In this document: positions 1 through 5,559 of the stretch, piece after piece | Numbering within the stretch: the stretch's first letter is position 1 | Layout: every line of letters begins with the position of its first letter | From: Chloroflexi bacterium CG23_combo_of_CG06-09_8_20_14_all_45_10 | Lineage (GTDB): Bacteria > Chloroflexota > Dehalococcoidia > GIF9 > AB-539-J10 | Assembly: GCA_002772325.1 (NCBI GenBank) | Contig: PCSL01000066.1 | Location: 2,222-14,680 of the forward strand | Length of the DNA stretch: 12,459 nucleotides | Direction: 5' to 3' | Notes under the pieces: generated by a model | What the model saw: only the letters and a program-made list of their open reading frames with translations | The model's database searches: none | What the model was told of the DNA's origin: nothing | Program-made: the position numbers and the translations under genes

Positions 1-768
1 GGCATTAAAACTTACGTTGGCGTGTACCAAAAGGAAGCTTATGAAATAAATGAAGCTTACATTAAGTTTATTACTACCGGCTTGCCATTTGTTATCGCTA
101 AGTTTGCTATGAGTCTTGATGGCAAGATCGCGACTAAAACCGGTCACTCTAAGTGGATAAGTAACGAGGCGGCAAGGAATTATGTACATATCTTGCGATA
201 TACTGCCGACGCTATAATGGTGGGGGTGAATACTGTCATCATTGATAACCCCAGGCTTACTGCTAGAGGTTGTTGTGGCAAAGGTGGTGAGACAAAAAAG
301 CAACCACTGCGTCTAATTGTTGATAGCAATGGAAGAACACCATTGAATGCTCAGCTTTTTAAGCAACCAGGAAAGGCTTTGCTTGCCACAATTAAACCTT
401 TTGATAGGGAAAAGAAAAGAAGACTGGCCCAAATTGGAGTCGAGGTGCTGGAATTACCGGGGGCGGGAGGACTAGTAGATTTGGAAGAATTATTCAAAGT
501 GATGGGAAGACGAGGCATAGTTACTGTTTTAGCAGAAGGAGGAGGCAAGCTCCTGGGCTCTCTCTTTGACCATAGGCTAGTGGATAAAGTGATAGCTTTC
601 ATTTCGCCGATTATCATTGGTGGTAATGAGGCTAAGACCGCGGTAGGTGGGGATGGAGTTGATAGCGTGGTTGAAGCTTTATGCCTTGATCGGGTTAATA
701 TTAAGAACTTCGGCGATAACATACTAGTTAGCGGGTATGTGAAAAGGGGACCACGACAAAAATCGTAA
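1..768 (+). CDS. ribD: Riboflavin biosynthesis protein RibD, reductase domain (5'-truncated by window edge)
   Basis: C-terminal part of the bifunctional deaminase/reductase that makes 5-amino-6-ribitylamino-uracil phosphate, the second and third steps of riboflavin synthesis; cytosolic. The frame is open from base 1 and reads GIKTYVGV before the first in-window GTG at 22, so translation starts upstream and the zinc-binding deaminase domain lies outside the window. Visible reductase landmarks are PFVIAKFAMSLDGKIAT, SKWISNEAARNY, the VGVNTVIIDNPRLTAR segment (pyridine nucleotide/substrate pocket), LAEGGGKLLGSLF and SPIIIGG. Stop TAA is at 766-768, 19 bases before ribE, so the two are co-transcribed. 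A leader riboswitch, if present, would be upstream of the window. The family assignment is secure; the true start cannot be seen. Confidence 0.95.
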   Translation, partial: GIKTYVGVYQKEAYEINEAYIKFITTGLPFVIAKFAMSLDGKIATKTGHSKWISNEAARNYVHILRYTADAIMVGVNTVIIDNPRLTARGCCGKGGETKKQPLRLIVDSNGRTPLNAQLFKQPGKALLATIKPFDREKKRRLAQIGVEVLELPGAGGLVDLEELFKVMGRRGIVTVLAEGGGKLLGSLFDHRLVDKVIAFISPIIIGGNEAKTAVGGDGVDSVVEALCLDRVNIKNFGDNILVSGYVKRGPRQKS

Positions 769-787
769 ATTTTTATAGAGCAGCAGT

Positions 788-1426
788 ATGTTTACCGGGA
801 TAGTTGAAGAAATTGGCATAATCAAGGAAGCGAATCCACACCGTTTAGTCATTGGGGCCAAAGGGGTACTTGAAGGGATGAGAATAAGCGATAGCATAGC
901 TGTTAATGGAGTTTGCCTGACAGTCACCTCTTTAAGCAGTAATGCTTTCAACGTTGATGTCATGCCAGAGACATTGCGTCACACCAATCTTGGTGGACTT
1001 CATTACGGCGACCAGGTAAATTTGGAAAGAGCACTTGTAGTAGGTGGACAGCTTGGTGGTCATTTAGTATTGGGTCATGTTGATGACATAGGGGAAGTAA
1101 TCTCAGTAATTCCTGAGGAAGCGGCACGCATTATGAGAATTTCACCCCCGGCCAAACTAATGCCTTATATCGCTGATAAAGGCTTTATCGCTGTCGATGG
1201 CATTAGTCTCACCATTGCAGGCTTTGATGACTTTTCCTTTGCCGTATCTCTAGTAGCCTATACCCTGGAACATACCACTTTAGGTAATAGGAGACCTGGT
1301 GATAAGGTTAATTTAGAGGCAGATATTATAGCTAAGTATGTAGAGCGGCTGAGGGAACGAAGTAGCCAGAACCTAACCCTTGACTTTCTGGAGGAATATG
1401 GATTCGTGAGAAAAGGCTTGTCCTGA
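788..1426 (+). CDS. ribE: Riboflavin synthase, alpha chain type
   Basis: Catalyses dismutation of two 6,7-dimethyl-8-ribityllumazine molecules to riboflavin and the pyrimidinedione precursor; works as a cytosolic trimer, often with lumazine synthase. The 212-residue length fits the family. Two tandem lumazine-binding barrels are visible: residues 1-97, starting with the diagnostic MFTGIVEE and containing NGVCLTVTSL and MPETLRHTNLG, and about 98-195, with VDGISLTIAG and the parallel YTLEHTTLG. The ATG at 788 puts the conserved MFTGIV at residue 1, which fixes the start despite a weak Shine-Dalgarno. The last residues LS and the TGA stop come from a short interspersed repeat, so the tail after about residue 209 is probably not ancestral. 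It lies between ribD and ribBA in the operon. Confidence 0.97.
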   Translation: MFTGIVEEIGIIKEANPHRLVIGAKGVLEGMRISDSIAVNGVCLTVTSLSSNAFNVDVMPETLRHTNLGGLHYGDQVNLERALVVGGQLGGHLVLGHVDDIGEVISVIPEEAARIMRISPPAKLMPYIADKGFIAVDGISLTIAGFDDFSFAVSLVAYTLEHTTLGNRRPGDKVNLEADIIAKYVERLRERSSQNLTLDFLEEYGFVRKGLS

Positions 1427-1443
1427 GTGAAGCGAAGGAACTC
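1416..1443 (+). repeat. Short interspersed repeat at the ribE/ribBA junction
   Basis: The stretch around TTGTCCTGAGTGAAGCGAAG (1418-1437) matches, from memory, a short repeat common in Chloroflexota and other environmental genomes (consensus near TCCTGAGCGAAGCGAAGGA). Within the window its core at 1425-1440 is identical at 14 of 16 positions to the core of a second repeat at 3121-3136. It contains the ribE stop codon (1424-1426) and the AAGGAA that precedes ribBA. That it is a genome-wide repeat is my recollection; only the two related copies are seen here. Confidence 0.6.
1435..1440 (+). promoter_or_regulatory. Repeat-derived ribosome binding site of ribBA
   Basis: AAGGAA lies 8 bases before the ATG at 1449 and is the only Shine-Dalgarno-like sequence there. 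It falls inside the interspersed repeat, so the repeat seems to supply the initiation signal of ribBA. Confidence 0.55.
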
Positions 1444-1448
1444 AAATA

Positions 1449-2657
1449 ATGTTAGCTACTATACCAGAGGCGATTGAAGATATAAGAGCAGGCAGGTTTA
1501 TCATCATTGTTGATGATGAGAACCGTGAAAATGAAGGTGACCTGGTAATGGCTGCAGAGAAGGTTACTCCTGAGGCTATAAATTTTATGACCAAGCATGC
1601 TCGGGGCTTAATTTGCCTTCCTACGATCAAACAGAGACTTGATGAATTGGCAATACCGTTAATGGTTCAGGATAATACCTCAAAAAACTGCACCGCCTTC
1701 ACAGTCTCTATCGAAGCAAAGAACGAAGTAACTACTGGAATTTCCGCTTTTGATCGAGCACAAACCATAAAAACAGTGCTCGATCCTAATAGTAAGCCAG
1801 ATGATTTAGTCCGCCCAGGGCATGTATTTCCCATTCGAGCCAGGGATGGAGGAGTGCTAGTGCGAGCAGGTCATACTGAAGCCGTCGTTGACTTAGCCAA
1901 ATTAGCTGGACTTTACCCCGCTGGCGTCATATGCGAGATTATGAATGAGGATGGCACTATGGCAAAGCTACCTGAGCTCGAGATCATGGCCTCTAAGTAT
2001 GATTTGAAGATTATAACTATTGCAGATTTGATTGCTTATCGCCTTCGTCACGAAAAGTTAGTGCAAAAGGTAGCTGAGGCTAAGCTGCCTACCAAGTTTG
2101 GCGAATTTACAGTCATGGCTTACAAGAGCAGTGTTGATACCAATGAGCATGTTGCCTTGGTCAAAGGTGACATATCAGGTGGTGGCCCAGTTTTAGTACG
2201 CGTCCATAGTGAATGCCTTACTGGAGACGTCTTCGATAGTCTCAGATGTGACTGTGGTGACCAAATCAGGCTGGCAATGCAAGCCATAGCTGAGGAGAGT
2301 AGGGGAGTCTTCCTCTATATGAGGCAGGAGGGAAGGGGGATTGGTTTCCATAATAAGCTCCGCGCTTATGCCCTTCAAGATCAGGGAATGGATACTGTGG
2401 AAGCCAATATCGCTTTGGGTTTTCCCCCTGATTTGAGAGATTATGGAGTGGGGGCTCAGATTTTGGCTGATTTAGGTTTACATAATATTCGATTACTTAC
2501 CAACAACCCTAAAAAGGTAGTTGGACTGGAGAGCTATGGACTTAAGATAGTGGAGACTGTGCCATTAATAGTTTCACCCAACCCTTATAATATTCACTAT
2601 CTGGAAACCAAGCAAAAAAAACTAGGACACCTTTTAGGTGTAGAGGAGGTTAAGTAA
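1449..2657 (+). CDS. ribBA: Bifunctional DHBP synthase / GTP cyclohydrolase II
   Basis: Fusion of the two enzymes that feed both branches of riboflavin synthesis. Residues 1 to about 205 are 3,4-dihydroxy-2-butanone-4-phosphate synthase: [15 protein letters not shown] (residues 22-36) carries the acidic metal/substrate loop, and [16 protein letters not shown] (130-145) the second conserved block. Residues from about 212 to 402 are GTP cyclohydrolase [22 protein letters not shown] supplies the zinc ligands Cys256, Cys267 and Cys269, followed by RQEGRGIG (292-299) and [12 protein letters not shown]. At 402 residues it is a normal full-length RibBA with no missing catalytic element that I can see. 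The stop TAA overlaps the ribH ATG by one base (TAATG at 2655-2659), indicating translational coupling. Confidence 0.97.
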   Translation: MLATIPEAIEDIRAGRFIIIVDDENRENEGDLVMAAEKVTPEAINFMTKHARGLICLPTIKQRLDELAIPLMVQDNTSKNCTAFTVSIEAKNEVTTGISAFDRAQTIKTVLDPNSKPDDLVRPGHVFPIRARDGGVLVRAGHTEAVVDLAKLAGLYPAGVICEIMNEDGTMAKLPELEIMASKYDLKIITIADLIAYRLRHEKLVQKVAEAKLPTKFGEFTVMAYKSSVDTNEHVALVKGDISGGGPVLVRVHSECLTGDVFDSLRCDCGDQIRLAMQAIAEESRGVFLYMRQEGRGIGFHNKLRAYALQDQGMDTVEANIALGFPPDLRDYGVGAQILADLGLHNIRLLTNNPKKVVGLESYGLKIVETVPLIVSPNPYNIHYLETKQKKLGHLLGVEEVK

Positions 2658-3148
2658 TGGCTAAGCACTATGAAGGAATGTTAGTAGGGGAGGGTCTTAA
2701 ATTTGCTGTAGTTGTTTCCCGATTTAACGAGTTGATAACCAATAGGCTGCTCGAAGGAGCAAGAGATGCTTTGTTACGCCATGGCGTTGATGAGAAGGAT
2801 ATTGACATTGCCTGGACACCAGGCTGTTTTGAAATTCCACTGATAGCTAAGAGGCTAGCGCAAAGTGGTAAATATAACTCTGTTATATGCCTCGGTGCCG
2901 TGATTCGCGGTGGCACACCGCATTTCGAATATATAGCTTCCGAGGTACACAGAGGAATCGGTAAAATAAGCCTGGACACCGCGTTACCAATAATACAGGG
3001 CATAATTACTGCTGATACCCTGGAACAAGCTGTTCAAAGAGCTGGAGCTAAAGAGGGCAACAAAGGCTTTCTTGCCGCGGTAAGCGCTATTGAAATGGCA
3101 AATTTGCTCCGTGTCATTGCGAGTGAAACGAAGCAATCTATTCCGTGA
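2657..3148 (+). CDS. ribH: 6,7-dimethyl-8-ribityllumazine synthase with a repeat-encoded tail
   Basis: Condenses 5-amino-6-ribitylaminouracil with 3,4-dihydroxy-2-butanone-4-phosphate, the penultimate riboflavin step; the family forms pentamers or 60-mer capsids. Seen: [17 protein letters not shown] near the N-terminus, [22 protein letters not shown] with the catalytic His89, [11 protein letters not shown] with the phosphate-binding Arg128, and the terminal helix AIEMANLLR. Family members normally end about there, near 154 residues. This one runs to 163 because residues 153-163 ([11 protein letters not shown]) are encoded by a short interspersed repeat and a few following bases. AGGAGG at 2644-2649 is spaced 7 bases from ATG. 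The 3' end overlaps the convergent gene by 11 bases. Activity is expected to be normal because the core is complete. Confidence 0.96.
   Translation: MAKHYEGMLVGEGLKFAVVVSRFNELITNRLLEGARDALLRHGVDEKDIDIAWTPGCFEIPLIAKRLAQSGKYNSVICLGAVIRGGTPHFEYIASEVHRGIGKISLDTALPIIQGIITADTLEQAVQRAGAKEGNKGFLAAVSAIEMANLLRVIASETKQSIP
3113..3139 (+). repeat. Short interspersed repeat inside the 3' end of ribH
   Basis: GTCATTGCGAGTGAAACGAA and the following GCAATCT match a repeat I recall as very abundant in many environmental bacterial genomes (consensus GTCATTGCGAGCGAAGCGAA then GCAATC). Its translations, such as VIASExKQS and SLRxKRSNL, are known spurious ORF tails. ATTGC at 3116-3120 pairs with GCAAT at 3133-3137 (5 bp stem, 12-base loop). 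The core at 3121-3136 is 14/16 identical to the repeat at 1425-1440. It ends at the stop codon of the minus-strand neighbour (3138-3140). Confidence 0.75.
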
Positions 3149-3392
3149 CCTTATAAACTATGTCACCCCGCCTTACCCTTTCAGGAACCTTTATGCCGAC
3201 AAGGTCGCCAAGCTTGCCCTCGGTGATGTCAACGCGATCGATTTGCATGGATTCTATAGCAAGTTCCATATCTGTAGTGACGCCCTTGATGTGGATTTTG
3301 TCACCTATCTTTAATGTACCGCTTAGCTCCACACCAGCTACCACCGGCTTGGCAAAAAAATCGGTCACCTTGCCAATTACTACTTCTGGCAT
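3138..3392 (-). CDS. Stand-alone EF-Tu domain II-like protein (translation elongation factor-like)
   Basis: An 84-residue protein resembling only the beta-barrel domain II of translational GTPases (GTP_EFTU_D2 type), without any GTPase domain. Seen: [17 protein letters not shown], the [11 protein letters not shown] turn (residues 28-37), [15 protein letters not shown] and the conserved closing strand [20 protein letters not shown], all in the order expected for that barrel. Small proteins of this type exist in archaea and in some anaerobic bacteria as conserved genes of unknown function; binding to RNA or a tRNA end is a guess from the fold. I chose ATG at 3392 because AAGGAGGT (3400-3407) is 7 bases upstream; the in-frame GTG at 3401 sits inside that Shine-Dalgarno. 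The gene converges on ribH and shares 11 bases with it. Confidence 0.85.
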   Translation of the reverse strand: MPEVVIGKVTDFFAKPVVAGVELSGTLKIGDKIHIKGVTTDMELAIESMQIDRVDITEGKLGDLVGIKVPERVRRGDIVYKVTE

Positions 3393-3399
3393 GTTAGAC

Positions 3400-3407
3400 A
3401 CCTCCTT
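3400..3407 (-). promoter_or_regulatory. Strong Shine-Dalgarno deciding the start of the EF-Tu domain II-like gene
   Basis: On the minus strand AAGGAGGT is followed by 7 bases and ATG (3392-3390). It overlaps the alternative GTG start at 3401, which therefore is unlikely to be used. Confidence 0.85.
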
Positions 3408-3433
3408 CCTCTAAATAATGTATACTACTTATG

Positions 3434-3439
3434 ATTATA
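3434..3439 (-). promoter_or_regulatory. Possible -10 element of the EF-Tu domain II-like gene
   Basis: A perfect TATAAT occurs on the minus strand about 42 bases before the ATG, in an AT-rich divergent region. No good -35 hexamer lies 16-18 bases upstream, so this is only a candidate. Confidence 0.35.
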
Positions 3440-3466
3440 AATCAATACATATTAGCCAAGTATATC

Positions 3467-3495
3467 TTGACAGGTCATGTGGTTAAACCTATAAT
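3467..3495 (+). promoter_or_regulatory. Perfect sigma-70/SigA consensus promoter of the small two-gene operon
   Basis: TTGACA at 3467-3472 and TATAAT at 3490-3495 are separated by exactly 17 bases, the ideal spacing of the housekeeping promoter. The start of transcription would fall near 3502, giving a leader of about 30 bases before the ATG at 3533. The downstream genes should therefore be strongly and perhaps constitutively expressed unless repressed. Confidence 0.85.
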
Positions 3496-3532
3496 AGTAA
3501 TATCAAGCAAAGCTGATTGGAGGTAATAAACC

Positions 3533-3853
3533 ATGGTGGAGAGAAAAACAGAACAAGCATATAGTTGGGAGGAGGTATTTTCTTTTGATCGCTTGAAGAG
3601 AGCTATAACAACCAGAGCCTTGAATAGAATTGAGAGCATATGGCAGGGGAAAGAGCCTATAAGTCCTGAGCAAATTAGCGAGGTGATCAGTGATGAATGG
3701 CAGAAAGCTAAGGTGGCAGTGCGGTCATCACCGGCAGCAAGGGAAGCCTTTCGGAAGTATTTGGAGCACACCGTCTCTAGTGAAATAGATAAGCTAATAC
3801 AAAAAGATAAAGTTGAGCTGGAGTCTCTGGGCGTAGTTGAGAGGAGTTTATAA
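3533..3853 (+). CDS. Small conserved-looking protein of unknown function (106 aa)
   Basis: I do not recognise this family. The protein is 106 residues, acidic/basic mixed, without cysteine, signal peptide or membrane segment, and is predicted by eye to be almost entirely helical: SWEEVFSFDRLKRAITTRALNRI, then ISPEQISEVISDEWQKAK, then PAAREAFRKYLEHTVSSEI. Trp12, Trp37 and Trp56 are spread along it. It is judged real because a perfect promoter and a strong GGAGGT (3519-3524, 8 bases before ATG 3533) precede it, and because it is followed at one base by a second gene with its own good ribosome site. The pair probably forms a cytosolic complex; that is inference from operon structure only. Confidence 0.8.
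   Translation: MVERKTEQAYSWEEVFSFDRLKRAITTRALNRIESIWQGKEPISPEQISEVISDEWQKAKVAVRSSPAAREAFRKYLEHTVSSEIDKLIQKDKVELESLGVVERSL
3841..3846 (+). promoter_or_regulatory. Shine-Dalgarno selecting a TTG start
   Basis: GAGGAG inside the end of the upstream gene is 8 bases before TTG at 3855. This supports the rare TTG start over the in-frame TTG at 3837, which lacks such a site. Confidence 0.7.
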
Positions 3854-3854
3854 A

Positions 3855-4088
3855 TTGGCTTTAAGGGATAAAGGTGACCCGATTGCTGAAGTTACCCCCG
3901 AGCTAGCTATGGAGCAGGTGAGTAAACGCCTCGATATGCTGGATAGAAGACTGGATAACATGGACTCAGTAATTACATCTCTTGTGGAAAGGGTGATGGA
4001 AAAACCGCTGACTATGGAAGTTACCTGCCCCAAATGCGGTCAAGTTATACAGGTTAACATAACCAGTAATGTTAGGGGTCGAAGTTGA
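3855..4088 (+). CDS. Small coiled-coil protein with a single CPKC zinc-type motif (77 aa)
   Basis: Not a family I can name. The start is taken as TTG 3855, one base after the previous stop, because GAGGAG is 8 bases upstream. Residues 22-47 form a regular coiled coil: hydrophobic residues V22, L26, L29, L33, M36, I40, L43 and V47 alternate at 4-3 spacing with charged residues between. After a short linker comes CPKCGQVIQVNI (Cys58, Cys61), half of a zinc ribbon or rubredoxin-like knuckle. With one CxxC per chain, metal binding would need two chains, which a parallel dimeric coil would provide. No signal peptide or membrane segment. It is co-transcribed with the 106-residue gene and ends 13 bases before the convergent glnA stop. 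Confidence 0.78.
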   Translation: MALRDKGDPIAEVTPELAMEQVSKRLDMLDRRLDNMDSVITSLVERVMEKPLTMEVTCPKCGQVIQVNITSNVRGRS

Positions 4089-4096
4089 ACATCAGG

Positions 4097-4126
4097 TTGC
4101 CTTACAGGAGGGGCAAATATTGTTTT
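4097..4126 (+). terminator. Weak candidate terminator after the small two-gene operon
   Basis: TTGCC at 4097-4101 can pair with GGCAA at 4112-4116, with two possible G-T pairs inside, and is followed by the T-rich ATATTGTTTT. The stem is short and lies within the 3' end of glnA, so the call is tentative. Confidence 0.25.
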
Positions 4127-5445
4127 AGCTCATAATCAGTTACTTGACTACAGTATCGTTCCCATTCTACTTTTTTATTCTCGATAAAAGTATCAAATAC
4201 GTGTTTTCCTAAAGCCTTTTTTACTAATTCACTGTTCTCAGTAAGCTTTATAGCTTCATATAGGTTTCCTGGAAGTGTACCTATACCCTTTTCCTCCCGT
4301 TCTTTCTCAGTCATTTCAAAAACATTTCTCTCCAGCGGAGGCGGAGGTTCATATCCTTTCTCAATCCCTTCCAGCCCGGCAGCCAGTATGACGCTAAAGG
4401 CCAAATAGGGATTACAAGCCGGGTCAGGGGATCTGAGTTCAATTCTGGTCGCTGCTTCCTTCCCCGGTTGATATTCAGGTATCCTGATTAAATCAGCTCG
4501 GTTTCTTGGTGCCCAGGTAATGTAAACCGGCGCTTCATAGCCTGGAAGAAGACGCTTATAAGAATTCACCCACTGATTGGTAACAGAGGTAATCTCAGGA
4601 GCATGTTTTAACAGTCCGGCGGCAAAATGTTTAGCTAGTTTGGATAGATGATGAGGATCATTATTATCAAAGAAGGCATTCCTATCGCCTTTAAACAATG
4701 ACATATGGACATGCATCCCGCTGCCATTCACACCGAGCACAGGCTTGGGCATGAAAGTGGCATAAACGCCATGATTTTGAGCTACTTGTTTGACTACTAA
4801 CTTATAGGTCATCACATTGTCAGCCATGGTCAAGGCGTCGGTATAACGTAAGTCTATTTCATGTTGGCTGGGAGCAACTTCGTGATGGCTATATTCTACA
4901 CCAATGCCCATCTCCTCTAAGATGAGAATTGTTTCTCGCCTCAGATCAGTGGCTATATCGGGAGGAGTTAAATCGAAGTAACCACCCTGGTCTAAAAACT
5001 GTGTTGTTTCTGAATTTTGGAAGTAGAAATATTCCAGCTCTGGACCAACATAGAAGGTATAACCCATATCCATAGTTTTTAAAAGGTTTCTTTTAAGCAC
5101 ATACTTGGGGTCGCCTTCAAAGGGCTGTCCTCCAGGCCAACAAATATCGCAAAACATCCTAGCCACACTTTGATGCTCCGCTGAATGCCAAGGAAGGATT
5201 TGGAAAGTGGCAGGGTCAGGTAAGGCTATCATATCGCTCTCATCAATGCGGACAAAGCCTTGAATGGATGAACCATCAAACCCACTTCCCATCTCTAAAG
5301 CCCCCTCCAACTCTCTAAAAGTAATAGAGAAGCTCTTTAAAAAACCTAAGATATCGGTAAACCACAACCTGATGAATTTTATATCTTGCTCCTTGGCTGT
5401 TTTGAGGACATATTCCTTGGCTTCGGCTCTATCCCTGCTAATCAT
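4102..5445 (-). CDS. glnA: Glutamine synthetase type I (GSI-alpha-like)
   Basis: Makes glutamine from glutamate, ammonia and ATP as a cytosolic dodecamer, providing the amide donor for all the amidotransferases encoded upstream. Full length at 447 residues. Landmarks: RLWFTDILG (26-34), GFDGSSIQGFVRIDESDM (55-72), GPELEYFYF with metal ligands (134-142), EYSHHEVAPSQHEID (184-198), NGSGMHVHMSLF (240-251) and PGYEAP (301-306). Arg66 and Glu304 correspond to the residues I recall as needed for glutamine feedback in Bacillus subtilis GlnA (Arg62, Glu304). The position of the adenylylated tyrosine of enterobacterial enzymes (NLYDLP) is NVFEMT here, with Phe376, so covalent control by adenylylation is unlikely. 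ATG 5445 follows AGGAGGA at 5449-5455. It is the last gene of the minus-strand run. Confidence 0.97.
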   Translation of the reverse strand: MISRDRAEAKEYVLKTAKEQDIKFIRLWFTDILGFLKSFSITFRELEGALEMGSGFDGSSIQGFVRIDESDMIALPDPATFQILPWHSAEHQSVARMFCDICWPGGQPFEGDPKYVLKRNLLKTMDMGYTFYVGPELEYFYFQNSETTQFLDQGGYFDLTPPDIATDLRRETILILEEMGIGVEYSHHEVAPSQHEIDLRYTDALTMADNVMTYKLVVKQVAQNHGVYATFMPKPVLGVNGSGMHVHMSLFKGDRNAFFDNNDPHHLSKLAKHFAAGLLKHAPEITSVTNQWVNSYKRLLPGYEAPVYITWAPRNRADLIRIPEYQPGKEAATRIELRSPDPACNPYLAFSVILAAGLEGIEKGYEPPPPLERNVFEMTEKEREEKGIGTLPGNLYEAIKLTENSELVKKALGKHVFDTFIENKKVEWERYCSQVTDYELKQYLPLL

Positions 5446-5481
5446 TAATCCTCCTTTCCTTTCGGGGATAATTTTCCTCTC

Positions 5482-5510
5482 ATCAGACCATAAATTAGGG
5501 CAAAAGTCAA
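5482..5510 (-). promoter_or_regulatory. Candidate promoter of glnA
   Basis: In the 114-base gap between carA and glnA the minus strand carries TTGACT (5510-5505), 17 bases, then TCTGAT (5487-5482): 5/6 and 4/6 matches to the housekeeping consensus. It would allow glnA to be transcribed apart from the upstream genes. No GlnR-like operator was recognised. Confidence 0.4.
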
Positions 5511-5559
5511 CAATTCCATATAAAACCCAAAATTTACCCCGGTTTCATATTCCAAAGGA

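Noticed and set aside
3090..3414. Two plus-strand frames (3090-3314 and 3160-3414)
   Set aside because: They run antisense to the EF-Tu domain II-like gene. The first contains [10 protein letters not shown], the hallmark spurious translation of the interspersed repeat.
3417..3450. Inverted ATGTAT (3418-3423) and ATACAT (3445-3450) as a possible operator between the divergent genes
   Set aside because: Only six bases per arm with a 21-base gap in very AT-rich sequence; easily chance.
4389..4425. NLYE in the glnA C-terminal part as an adenylylation site
   Set aside because: Aligned by its context it falls downstream of the true site; the equivalent of NLYDLP is NVFEMT with Phe376, so no target tyrosine is present.
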